Assembly (NCBI GenBank): GCA_022453515.1
Contig: JAJNNY010000032.1
Span: 344,847-408,846 of the forward strand
Direction: 5' to 3'
Length of the DNA stretch: 64,000 nt
DNA from: Astrocystis sublimbata
Lineage: Eukaryota > Ascomycota > Sordariomycetes > Xylariales > Xylariaceae
Shown: piece by piece, positions 46,799 through 57,753 of the stretch
Position numbering within the stretch: the stretch's first letter is position 1
Layout: each line of letters opens with the position of its first letter
The notes under the pieces: generated by a model
What the model was told of the DNA's origin: nothing
What the model saw: the letters and a program-made list of their open reading frames with translations, nothing else
Databases searched by the model: none
Translations under genes and position numbers: made by a program

Positions 46799-48895
46799 CC
46801 GCCGATTTCAAGGATCCCCCGGCTCTTCTTTTTCCTTGGCGACGCTCCCGTCTCTCTTTCGGCTTTGTCAATACCGTCCCCAACCCTCCTTTTCGGCTCC
46901 TGCTGGCTCCTGGGCTACCACTAAGCGTAAGTACACTAACCTGCTTTCCTCCTTGGGCTTTGGCCCATCTGCCCGGTCAGGTAAGTCCGCGTATATAGAA
47001 GACACTGTATGTAATTTGACATGCTTTAGTGCCCCAGGGGACGGGGAACGGGCAAACGCCGGGAATGGCGAAGAGTACTGAGTAGACTCAGAAGCCACTA
47101 TTCCGGATCCCATGGTTCCCATTACAGTAATGAATTTAACTTTACGTTGTTAGTTCCCTCAACAAAGCGTTTCGGTTTAATTGAGATTGCATCAGCGCTT
47201 GGGTACTAGTCTTGGCGGCGATATTTTTAAACAATTTCACTGCCCGTATGCAGGTGATTCACCTATGATGGATTGTTTCTGCTAGTACCTTATTCACCTA
47301 CTTATTAGGTAAGGCGCTCGGGTACCTGTCGAGGTGTCAGGTAGCCTACCCAGCTGATCGCGGTATTGCAGATTATCCGTCAGGAACCGGCAGTGAGTGG
47401 CCTGAAACCAGCGACCCGGTAAGTAATGCTACAGTATTCGTACTTACTAGAATGGAAGCGGCTGTTTAATCTTTACGAATACGATCACCGCCTTCTCTGT
47501 CGTGATGGGCTTGTGTTCGAATGCCGCAAATCTGGTTATGCGTGGATGTCTCACGTTCATCGTCTGATTGATTCACTTAACTGGCGGTCAACATTGGGTC
47601 CCAATTGGCGGCCTCAGAAACTAGATTCGCCAAACATTTGATATTGGAATTATGGGAGGGACAACATGTCATAAATGCAGTTCGCGCACTAACTTCCACC
47701 TGACATGCTTCGCCGTTCCATTTTGGGCATGTCGCATGTATAGGTACTTACCGGCACATACTCCGGGCGAAGCGAGCAAGATCGGGTGCTTTCAACAGCC
47801 GTTACGGCCCGTGGTTCGAAGCGACGTCCGTGTGACCCCCGGTGGCCTCGGTATGATTTAATTAGTAAGGAAATTGGGCAAGCCGTGCTTTGCTTAATGT
47901 CTGATGAGTAAATATATTGCACGCCGATCTTCCGGTGCCCGGGCGAGGTCGGGATCCGGGCGGCCCGCGATGCAACCACGGCAGTCTCTGTTCGGTCGCC
48001 GGCTGTCTTCAAGAATTACCTAAGCTTGATTATCGTTCCTACAGTACCAAGGCGGTCTAACTATCAATCACTACTCATAGCTACTCCTTTCCATGAATTG
48101 GGACTCGATCGCGATACTTGAAGTGAAGCGGTGTGTATGTCATCGAGTCAATATGGCCAAACTATGATACTAGATACTATTCCGTTTCGCTTTCCCAATT
48201 GAAGGGGAATAAGTCGCTATAGAAATCTTAAGCTCTATCTGAATTTCACTACGTGCAATCGTAGTATACAGTGTTGCTCGCCAAGTGTATGCATTTGGAG
48301 AGTCATCGATGTGGTTTCCATGCCGTATACACCAGGCAGTTGGACACGGCAATAAAAGCGGACTCTCGGAGAGCTCTCATGAATGCATCTTCTCTTTCCG
48401 GAACGCGGATATTTGGTGTGTGTCACATGATCAGTTGTCCCAATCGCTTTACCTAAGCCTAAAGTCTCGGATGAATCAACAACAACGGTCGGCAGTGGGG
48501 TCCGGTATTAAGATATGCACAGTTTCATATAGATGACAGGAGAGATCAGTCGTACAAGTGCAGGAATTGATATTTGGGGATTTGTGGCCATTGTATTCGG
48601 AAGGCGAGCTACCTGGGGTGGGATGGCGATGGTTACAATGACCACACTGTCGTCATTGGAATCTGGTATTCGAACTGGCATACCAATCTATGCTATATTG
48701 CCTTGATACTACCTGATGACTAGGTGTAGACTTGTCGCTGGGTAAATGAGCGCCAACCGTATGAATTGTATACGATATATATGTTTCTCCTTGATCTAGG
48801 TGTAATCTCATTGAACTTTTTCTGTCCAAGTGTTGGTGGTGTTTTACATTTCGCTGTATTTCCCAATCTTCGTTTTCGTGATTCCGAACACCAAG

Positions 48896-49894
48896 ATGAA
48901 GCTCACGTCTGTGGCACTGCTCATCGCGGCTGCCTTCAATGGTGCCATCGCCGTAACGCCCTCGCCCGGCTGTGGCGCGACTCCCAAGCTCACCGGTGAC
49001 CCGACTACCCAACGCACCATCACAGTCGGCGGGAGAGCCCGGCAGTACTTCATCAACGTTCCGCAGGACTACGACAACGAACATCCTTACCGTTTGATCT
49101 TCACGCTTCACGCTCTCGGAGGCAATGCCGGCCAGGTAGTTGGGGGCCAGGGTGGCTACTACCCCTGGTACGGTATCCCGCCTCTGGTCAACGACACCCT
49201 CGGCGCGATCTACGTAGCGCCCAACGGCCTCAACAACGGTTGGCAAAACCAAGGCGGTGGGGATGTGACCTTTATCCAGCAGTTGATCAAGGAGATTGAA
49301 GCCGACCTCTGCATTGACCAGAACCTGCGCTTCTCTACCGGCTTTAGCTACGGCGCCGCTATGTCGTATGCGCTGGCTTGCTCCCTGGGGGACGAGCTCC
49401 GCGCCGTCGCGGTTCTCTCTGGCAATCCTCAGATCAGTGGCTGTGCTGGAGGTACCAAGCCAGTCGCTTATTGTAAGTAACCACTGTCGTTATCGATACC
49501 CCCTTTCTGCAGGTCTTCAGGGCACCCCCTCGGGCATTCTGCTAGCGGAACATCCGAGAATTTCCCGATTACGCGTAATCTATTGCCTGTATACGCAATG
49601 ACTAACTCTATTGCAGATGGCCAACACGGCGTGAGTGATTCGGTTTTGCCCGTGGCCGGCGGAAGGCAGATGCGAGACCGGTTCGTCAAAAACAACGGTT
49701 GCACAGCAACGACCCCCGCGGAACCGGCGAAAGGAAGCGGCCAGCGTACCAAGACCGTCTATGAAGGTTGCGGGGATTACCCCGTTGTCTGGGTTGCCTT
49801 TGACGGAGACCACACACCAACGCCCAAGGACAGCGGTGCTGCGCAATCGTTCTCGCCCGATGAGACGTGGGAGTTCTTCTCGCAGTTCGAGTAG
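48896..49894 (+). CDS. Secreted feruloyl esterase (CE1, FaeC/FaeD-like)
   Basis: Extracellular serine esterase releasing ferulic acid from plant arabinoxylan or pectin, 284 aa. Exons 48896-49472 and 49617-49894; the 144-bp intron (GTAAGT...ATTGCAG) restores VAYYGQHG. The start is the ATG at 48896, which begins a clear signal peptide (MKLTSVALLIAAAFNGAIA, cleavage near residue 19). The open frame continues upstream without support. Nucleophile elbow GFSYGAAMSY, preceded by the oxyanion region FTLHALGGNAGQ and VAPNGLNNGWQNQGGGDVTF. The acid is probably in YYGQHGVSDSVLP and the His in VAFDGDHTPTP near the C-terminus. No carbohydrate-binding module. Length and motifs fit single-domain FaeC-like enzymes. 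Not linked functionally to the siderophore block. Confidence 0.9.
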
Positions 49895-50264
49895 GTAGGT
49901 CTGCGATAGGAAGCAAAAGCTTGAAGTTCTGCTGTAGAGTTTAGCTAGGGATCAATACAACCTTGGGTCACGAGTCAGACGGCCATGTGAGGTCACTGAT
50001 GATGGGATTTCAATCACTTCAATCACCAGACAACGTAACTGTGCAACTGTCAGAGAAGGGTTGGTATTTTTTTGGTGATTATGGTTGTTTGCTGTCTTGA
50101 GCGGTGATCGTCTTGGCGATATCTAGTGACATGGGTGAGTTTAGGTAGGGTAGGGAGGAGCGTAGAATGAACTATTCTAACACTCGAGTTCTTCCAGCTA
50201 CTATTGTTTCTGAAGCGATCACCTTACTATTGATCAAAACCTCCCAGGATGAACGCATCGGTTT
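49895..50264. other. Convergent intergenic region
   Basis: 370 bp between the 3' ends of the esterase and the RNase H-like gene; nothing seen. Confidence 0.5.
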
Positions 50265-51061
50265 TTAATAAAACCAGTCCGGGTAGACCATAGGCGAGTA
50301 GTTCGTATCCGGCTCTGAATCCGTATCTGTATCTGAATCTGTATCGATATCCGTCTCTGAACCCGTTTCCGCCTCTGTGTCCGTATCCGTCTCTGAATCA
50401 TCCGTATCCGTCTCTGAGTACATATCCGTCTCTGGATACCTGAACGTCTCCGTCTCCTGGGCATCAAGCGCCTCGTCGCAATATTGATCGGCAAGCCAGT
50501 TTTCCGATCGAGGAATCCAGATGTACTGAACAGAGCCAAAGTCTTTTAACATAATATCGAGGTGTGATGCTTGCTCGATTAGATCGCGGTTGGCAACCTC
50601 GCAGCCTCTTGCGTTAAGCCATCCGTTCGTTTTCCATTTGTTAAGCAAGTCGTCGTCGTTCATACAGCCAATAGCATATCTTGAGTCGGAGTAAATACGG
50701 AGTTTGAGTTTCGGCACGCCTTCCAACTGCCGGTACTTCTCCCAAGCCCATTGAAGAGCCATAAAAACAGCTGTAATTTCGGCTCGTTGCTTGTTCGGTG
50801 GTGTTGGGTAGACTGGCAGGGGTTGACTCTTATATTTATGATCTGGGACATACCACCGTGGTCGCATGTGGCAGCACACAGCAGCGCCAACTAGAACATA
50901 TGGAGTCAGCTAGGGAATGGTGTCTAGGTTGAATGCGATCCGGCGAGAGGTGGTATTGTGTCTCGATATAGTTTAAGACGGGAAAAGGAACCCTTACGAG
51001 CTTGATGATAGCCATAGTTGCGACAACCGCCGTTGGCAGTGAATTGCATCACATAAACCAT
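50265..51061 (-). CDS. RNase H1-like protein with Asp-to-Asn change at the first catalytic position
   Basis: RNase H fold protein, 229 aa. Exons 51061-50998 and 50890-50265; the 107-bp intron (GTAAGG, TAGCTGAC, TTCTAG) is in phase. The N-terminal strand reads QFTANGGCRNYG, aligning with the usual VDGACRGNG, so Asn10 stands where the first metal-binding Asp should be. The other three acidic residues are present: Glu59 (QRAEITAVFMAL), Asp90 (IYSDSRYAIG) and Asp156 (NWLADQYCDEA). The last 55 residues are an acidic Ser-Glu-Thr-Asp repeat encoded by a degenerate 12-18-bp microsatellite at about 50310-50430. There is no linked reverse transcriptase and no N-terminal hybrid-binding domain. Nucleic-acid binding is likely; cleavage activity is doubtful. 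The substitution may be a family trait rather than a local loss. Confidence 0.82.
50310..50430 (-). repeat. Degenerate microsatellite coding for a Ser/Glu/Thr/Asp tail
   Basis: On the plus strand it appears as repeated GAATCTGTATC/CGTATCCGTCTCTGA units, all in frame with the RNase H-like gene. Confidence 0.7.
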
Positions 51062-52463
51062 GATGACTGTGATGGAGTTCTTTTGCGTTTGGGGGCAGTC
51101 AGCAGAGTAATGTTGATTAATCGGTCTGAAGATTTCGCAAATCTGAGAGATGTTGCCCAGCTGTGTATAAGTCGATTGCCGTTTGTGTTGATTAGTTGGT
51201 GTACCTGCCGGCTTCCTTGAGGTCTGGGATGCCTATACTCTTGGATGACCTTAGAAGAATAGGACTAGAAAGACACCCGCGACGTGACTTCAAGGAGTGC
51301 AGAAACAGTGCATTGCATTAACCTGTGTCCTTATGACCTCTGTCCGTATGAAGAAGTGCCTGCAATGTGCTATAGCGACCCAGCATTGGCTTTATTATCC
51401 AAAACTTTAGTGAGTTGTTGAATAGGAAGGAATCAAGTAAATGGAACTGATCAGTGATGATTCGTAAGTTATATCGGGGATTGTCTTGATGATCGCATAA
51501 TGTAAGATCAACAAACGTAGACAGTCGACTCAGGAGCTGATTTCAAACATGCGGAACAGAGGGGGATAAAGAAGATAAATAGCCTGGCCGCGTCATTTAA
51601 TTGCAGGTTGAATGAAATACGAATCCAACTGCATGCTTACGTACCTAGGTATATAAAAAATGCATCACGAGTGAAGCTTGTATACATGGCAAATAAATGG
51701 CACTAAGCCAGATACAGAAAATGCTCATTGCTATATGCTTCTTCTGCAGTGGCAAGCAGTCGTAATACGAAGATATTTAGCTTTTACAGACCTACAGGGT
51801 ACGTAAGTGCCATCAATAAGCTCCGTCTGTCAAGTTGTTCAACTCTCCGACACACCGACTCTGCCATCGGCATATAGAGAGACCTTTTGGATCAGACCTT
51901 GAAGTCAAGCCGTAGCCACAGTATGGCGCAGTCCTAGGGGTATATGGGTAGGCGACCTAGATTAGGCCCTCCAGCATGCACACATAAACAGCCGAGACAA
52001 CCCGCGGGCAGTACTACATAACCTCGCCTTGCTCAACTACTACATACAAGCATAGGTATGGAGGCTTTGCCCTACTTTCAAATTCCCATCTAATCTGCCA
52101 TAATTTGGCGCCTTTCACACTCTAATGAACGCGATTGGATTAAAACTAGGATGAAATCTGGCCCAGTTGTAGAACGGAAGTTGGAGCTTGGGCCACTATG
52201 GTAGCCCAGGTAGCCTGTAAGTACAATGCCTAAGTACCTACCGTCTTAGGCGCTCTCAGCTCAGCTGGAGGTGTTAAGTTCGCCTTTACAGCCCTGACGT
52301 CAGTGCAAAGAGCACTGCACACTGCAACTATGTTCGCCTCAACTCCGAGGCCACGATACTCCTCGAAGTCAAGCTCCGAAACCGGTAGATTGCTCTCCCA
52401 AACTCTGGGCTACCATACTTGAGCAGCATTACCAAATCAATCTGGCACAGCCCGAGCACCACA
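51062..52463. other. Intergenic region
   Basis: 1.4 kb, partly AT-rich; no gene. A TACCTAGGTA palindrome lies at 51642-51651. Confidence 0.5.
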
Positions 52464-54892
52464 ATGGGGGACCTGTCTCCACCGCAGCTTCGCGCCCTGC
52501 TTGATATCTTGATTCACCATGAAACTTACGCCGAGGTCGAAAGCTTTCAACACCCCGAGGCTATCGAGGCATATGGCTGGCCCTTTGTCGATCGCGATGG
52601 AAAGGGCAGACCCGCCAAGCCACATGGGCTCTCTGCCTCTCCCTTGCTCCAGCTTCTTCTCTCCAGGCTAGTCCTCGAGGCACCGGCCGCCAGGAACCTG
52701 TCCATCGACTTCTGGCCAGTCAAGTTCAAGGGCATCATGAGACAGCTTGGCCATGCCGACCTCTCCGACAGCTATGAAAGGGGCACCTTGGGCACACGAA
52801 AGAGGCTGGCTACTGCAGCATCCGTCGTACACGAGTCCATCACTCGCGGGCTCCTGACCGGTGTTGATGGCTCCTATCACACTCTGCCAGATCTACAGCA
52901 AGCCTACAACATGGAAAAGGCTGAAGATCTTGCCAGAGCATGGCATGACTGCATATCGCATTTGGTGTATGGAAGTCTGATTGATGACATCTTCAACCAG
53001 CTTACGAAGACTGAAGATCTTGAAGCACAATCCCCGGCGCTCAAGGCAGCTGTCGAATATGCCATATTCTATATTTCTACCTTTCTCCACCAGGCCTTCA
53101 TCCTTTCAGCCGAGGGCCCCTACTTGTTGAAGCTTATTGAGAACGTACACAAGCTAGTACCATACTCTATGATCGGCCAGGTCAGTCACTCAATTGGTTT
53201 ACTTCCACTTCCAAATGCCTCTGACCTTCCGGGAGCCGCCATGATTTGGCCATTCTCTATCTGCGAGCGCCTATAACTACCCACATCTCATACTAGGAAT
53301 TACTAACTTCGATGCCGTGAACAGACACTGCGGGTCGGCAATGCTGCGAGCATGATCAATGCGATGAGCAAGTTATTCCTATCAAAAGTCAGCGTGGGCG
53401 CAATATCGAATTGGCTAGGCTTGACCTCGAATGCTGCTGACGGAATGAATCTTTGTGAGTACTACCTACACTGAACACATTCCGCTGTGATCTTGCCCCG
53501 GTGGAGCGGCTCTATATCCCCCGCTGCACAGTCGTCACTAACCAAGCACTGGCATTTTAGTGCAGAGGTACGCGAAACATCCATATCGGAACAACCTGTG
53601 CCTAACATGATACAGAATAATTTCGCTTGTCCTTGACTGGGATGCTGGCGATTTTCGCAAAGCGGCAGAAAAGATGAAGACGGATCAAGAGAGCACGCCT
53701 TTATTTTCAGCAATTGATAGACACATAGCCGCAGACCGGAAACACCGCGATGCCGTCCGGCACAAAAGCATGAAAGAACAGAAGTCGATAATTGTTGCGA
53801 TTCTTGAAGCTGAGGATGAGCACCTCGTACAGTCATTGACAGATCGTCAGCACACTTCCTGTCTAGAATACTATGCCGCCAAACTCTCAATCAGGGATAG
53901 AGAGCATATCATAGACGTCCTGTGCAATTTGAATCCCGACCTGACGACTTCTATCGTGTATGAGGCTTTGGGTGCCCTGGATCCCATGATAAGAGTAGTT
54001 CACAAGAAGGTGGATCTTCGAAAACACCTCAACGCCATGGAGGGTTTTATCGGAGACTTCATCAAGACAACGAAGCCCAAAAAGCAAGACAGCGGTTCTG
54101 GGCAGGATGCGCCAACCGTCGAAGACTTTGTGCGATTACTTCAGAGGAATCGACACTTGCTATGGGCATACTTGCATGATTTCTGTGTCGGTTGCCCTGA
54201 ATTGAAAGATGAGTGGCGAGAGTGGATGGATGAGTACGTATCCCATCTCTTTCGCATGCTTGAACCATGAAATATTTCAAACATGAACTGTGTTCGCTTA
54301 CAATTTGGTGTCGAATAGTACTATCAAAGTGTTCCGCCAAAAGTCTCAAGATGGCTCCAAGATGGAAGACGCTGCCAATTCACAAGCAAAGCAACAACCC
54401 GAAAAATCAAGAGATGTTCGATCAGACCTCCAGGGTGCCTTTCACAGCCTCCCTGATTCGCAACGAGTGAGTGTACTCGACAAAGTTGAACTGCATGCTG
54501 TTTATCTCTCCCAACTCTCGGAGCGATCAAGATGCAAGATGCAGAGTGCCATTGACGACTTACATGGAAAACCTTGCAACGGCGACAAATTCATCTCCGG
54601 GCCAGGAATATATGCCTTACGATGGCAAGCTCTTCTTGATGAGACGTTGATCACTCCATCGACACCCAAGGGACCTCTGCGTTTGGGCAAGGATGTGAGC
54701 GGCATCAAAGCGCCGCGAAGACCAAACAACCAGAATAAATCAGACTCACCCGATGCAAATGCGGTTATATCAGCAAAGCACCCAGGTCAAAGTCCCACAT
54801 CCCCTGATGTGTCAGTGGTCATCGAAGCATTGGGACCACAATTCAAAGAGATGATTGCGAAGATATCACGTGATGGCTTGCCAGTTGTGTAG
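52464..54892 (+). CDS. PX-associated (PXB/DUF3818) protein lacking a visible PX domain
   Basis: 681 aa, cytosolic or membrane-peripheral. Exons 52464-53180, 53325-53454, 53561-53567, 53616-54233 and 54319-54892. The third exon is only 7 nt (TGCAGAG). It is flanked by CACTAACC...TTTTAG and GTACGC...CCTAACATGATACAG and restores MNLLQRIISLVLDWD across three introns. N-terminus LSPPQLRALLDILIHHETYA is the PX-associated (PXB) motif. GNAASMINAMSKLFLSKVSV and the following 300 residues match DUF3818. The end GPGIYALRWQALLDETLITP is the conserved tail. Family members such as yeast YPR097W/Lec1 have a phosphoinositide-binding PX domain and act in lipid handling. I see no PX-like segment between the two domains here, so this is either a PX-less paralog or a lost domain. 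Confidence 0.85.
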
Positions 54893-55129
54893 CCAATGAA
54901 TCTGATGTCGATTTGAGGGCATACATAGGTATTTATTAGAGGCGAAACCTACTTCTCTATCTAGGTGTTGCCGAGGACCCCCCGCATATTCCGTACATCG
55001 CACGAATGTTCCATTGTTGTCTAGTGTCCCAGCTATAGACGTGTGTTTGAAACACAATAACTTTATTGTCTATATCGAATAAAGCAAATTAATGGTCGTG
55101 AAAAGTTGACAGTTATTCCCTGGTACCCA

Positions 55130-55565
55130 CTATTCCTTCGCTATGCCACCAATGATACCGCTCAGTGCGCCCAGTCCCGAGTCGGGTTTCTTCGCCGGTG
55201 GCTTCGCTGCTGGCTTTGCAGTTGCAGCTGCCGTACCGTTCGTGGGCGCCGTGGGCGTCTTGGGCGGTTTTGCGGGCTTGGCAGGAGTTCCTGAAAGCTT
55301 CGCTATGGCTGGAGGAACATGTTTCCCAACTTGCGTGAAGATCGTGGTGAGTGGCTGGGTGAGAGCACCAAGTTGTCGAGGCGTGTTGAAGTTGGCAGTA
55401 GGCACTGTGATATCGAGTCAGCAACTGTACCGCATATGACATGCATTCGTGGCTGTATGCGAATTTGGTTCAAGTAGTCGGATGTTTTTTTTTCTCAAAG
55501 GAAAAGTACTCACAAGCGATACTGGTAGCACCCAGAAAGGCAACAAGAGCACTAGTGAGCTGCAT
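55130..55565 (-). CDS. Small secreted Ala/Pro/Lys-rich protein, 108 aa
   Basis: Exons 55565-55514 and 55404-55130, with a 109-bp intron (GTGAGT, TTGCTGAC, ATCACAG) restoring SIALPTANFN. The N-terminus MQLTSALVAFLGATSIA is a signal peptide with cleavage near residue 17-18. The mature part begins with NFNTPRQLGALTQPLTTIFT, then a low-complexity (P/A/K)-rich stretch with PAKPAKPPK-like repeats, and ends GALSGIIGGIAKE. No cysteines. Possibly a cell-wall or secreted structural or effector-like protein; family unknown. Downstream of and convergent with the PX-associated gene. Confidence 0.7.
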
Positions 55566-56564
55566 GGTTGTTCGGCCGCCGGGCTTTTCGAGGCCTCCTC
55601 CTTCTTCTAAAGATGAAGGAAAGACTGAAGTGAGGGAGGTCGGTGAGCCTGATGAGCGAGAGGGAATACGGCAGGGGAAAGAAAGGCATGGAGGGGTGGG
55701 AGATGGACGGACGACGGATGAAGCGGCAGGACACTTGGGAGTATTTGTATATCACGTTCCTGTGGTGTCTCAAACATGGCATTCCTCAGGGGAATGGGCG
55801 CGATCCCTTGGCATTCGGATACTCAGGGGAGATTGCATGGCGCGCACTATGGCAAGCCATGTCTTGCAGATCGCGGCGCTGCTTTCTTCTAGATTGGCCG
55901 CGATGTGTCACGTTCAAGGACCACTCGCCACTTTGGCCTTGATTGAAAGACACTCAATCCCGCCCTTGGCACGTAGCAAGTGTTTCGATCTACAAAACAC
56001 AGTCACCCATACCATCGTTTTGAGGAGGATCAACGTATACGAGCCTCGAGACATACGTCAATTACCATCCTGATATGGATTGATATGACGCTGTGTATCT
56101 GAGCAAACTCTAAGACACTCATCAACCACACTCGTCGGGCTACCGCTTGAGGTTTTGGTGTTGTCAATCAATCGACCCAGCTCTGGACCTTATTTACCCA
56201 ATTACGAGTGTTGCTATTTGAGCACTGCACTGCAGGTATCTCTATAGCGAATCGGTATGAAGTCAACAACTTGATAAGTGCTATTGCTGTGCTTGGATTC
56301 GGAATTTTCTTAAGTTCTCATCAAATTCAATCATTCGCCGGGGCAAAAAGAAGTACCGACACGATCCCTCGCTCAATCTGCCTGGATGGGCGAGTAGGTA
56401 TGAAATAATAGGCGAAAGTTTTCAGTCCAACCCTGAATCGCAACCAAACTACTGATACAATGTAAAAGGAACCGTTTCTTCTGTCTATACCCATAGGTCT
56501 AATTAGTCTTTTTCGCGTTGGGAATTCAACCAAGATTCCCATGTCGAGCGGCGACCGTCCGGCA
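55566..56564. other. Intergenic region
   Basis: Promoter of the small secreted protein (pyrimidine-rich on its coding strand near 55600-55690) and 3' flank of the rhodopsin-domain gene. The 210-codon frame at 55441-56073 overlaps the secreted gene's first exon and has no domain, so I do not accept it. Confidence 0.5.
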
Positions 56565-57753
56565 TCACACCCATTCACGGTGCGTCACATGTTTCGCAAT
56601 CTCTTTATCGTCTGTGTCGTTGCTCAATCTCGCCTCGCTTGCCTGGGCAATTGGCAGACCTGAGTTCTGAGAAAGGTTGAGCGGTATTTCGGTGTTGATG
56701 CGTCGATTCTCTCGCAAATGCCTTCTGGGCGCGTTCACTGACGTGACGGACAAATCGCAAGATGTGAACAAAGAAGATAATCCTCCTTGCTTCAACCTTA
56801 TGCCGAGAGTGAAGCAGCTGGGGATGCAGATGGAGACGACAGAGACTGAGATTTCGGTAAGAGACCAGACCAAGACAGGGACCTGGTAATAAGCGACGTC
56901 TGGGTCGGTGAGGTGCGGCCTTATGGAGATGAAGGAGCCGGTCCGACCTAAAGATGTAATAAGAGTGCTACAGTTGGGAGCTATCAGCAAGAATAATTCG
57001 CAAGCCAAATTAGATTACACGGGAAACGTACACGTAGCCTAAAACAAAGGCGCCGACGAAGGTGAACTTCTTCTTTCTGGGAATTTCTAGTCCGTTGAGT
57101 ATGGGAATCGGCAGTAACAGTATGATCAGATCTGTTATAACATCTTGAATCAATCCGACCAGGAGCAATACGAAGGCAGTGGAATCTTCCAGGCAGTGGC
57201 CAGGGAGGTCCGGCTCCCAATTTTTCCTCGTCGGAATGCACGAGACTAACTCCAAGGGGAACTTGTAGACGATATACACAATGACAAGACCAAAAGTCAA
57301 GCCATGCGTGATGCGAAAGGACTTGGATGCAGAGAATAGGCGTCGGTAGAACAGGAGAGCCGAAAGCTTTGCGAACGTGATGCCAAAATCGAAAACGTAC
57401 TGCGATGCCCACAGCAGCTTCGCAAGTTCCGTAATGTCCCCTATGGATTTGAAGTCTTCAAAATGCTTCCCTAAGCCAAGTTGAACACCACGGAGGACGA
57501 TGGCAGAGCTGCCGATACTGGCTGCCTATGTAAATAGTCTCAGGATTTGTATTCTATTGAGCTGCGACTTGAGATAGTGTTCACTAACCCAAGCGAGAAG
57601 TGCAAGCCAATCATCCCACCATAGCTTGGTGTCCGCCGGCAAAATAATGCGAGACCAGAATCGGAATAGGATTGCCAACGTCGGAAGAATTGTCATCGTG
57701 ATGGCAATTCGCCATAGCAGCCAACCTTGGGAGTCGGTGTTGCTCGGATGCAT
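56565..57753 (-). CDS. Rhodopsin-domain (SAT4/Pth11-like) integral membrane protein
   Basis: Seven-helix membrane protein, 353 aa. Exons 57753-57589, 57525-57032 and 56967-56565; introns of 63 and 64 bp with GTTAGT and GTACGT donors, phases agreeing (FVLGYV joined to TLITSLGRTG). Helices: WRIAITMTILPTLAILFRFW, LWWDDWLALLAW with the conserved WDD, LLWASQYVFDFGITFAKLSA, the FAKLSALLFYRRLF motif, LVIVYIVYKFPLELVSCIPT, DVITDLIILLLPIPILNGLE and KKFTFVGAFVLGYV. W-P-x-N-type and ITDLIILLLPIP signatures identify the large fungal rhodopsin-domain family. It has no N-terminal CFEM domain. The cytoplasmic tail of about 90 residues is Ser/Asn-rich. Role unknown; Pth11 relatives sense surfaces or ligands. 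Confidence 0.88.

Larger units (their letters stand above)
45919..48895. promoter_or_regulatory. Intergenic region with the oxidoreductase promoter
   Basis: About 3 kb with no supported gene. Two perfect SreA-type sites at 46684-46692 and 46790-46798. Small open frames here have no domain. Confidence 0.55.

Noticed and set aside
47770..47850. GGTTCGAA sequence suggesting a tRNA T-loop
   Set aside because: No matching stems or anticodon arm could be drawn.
55441..56073. 210-codon plus-strand ORF
   Set aside because: Antisense to the first exon and promoter of the small secreted gene; no domain.
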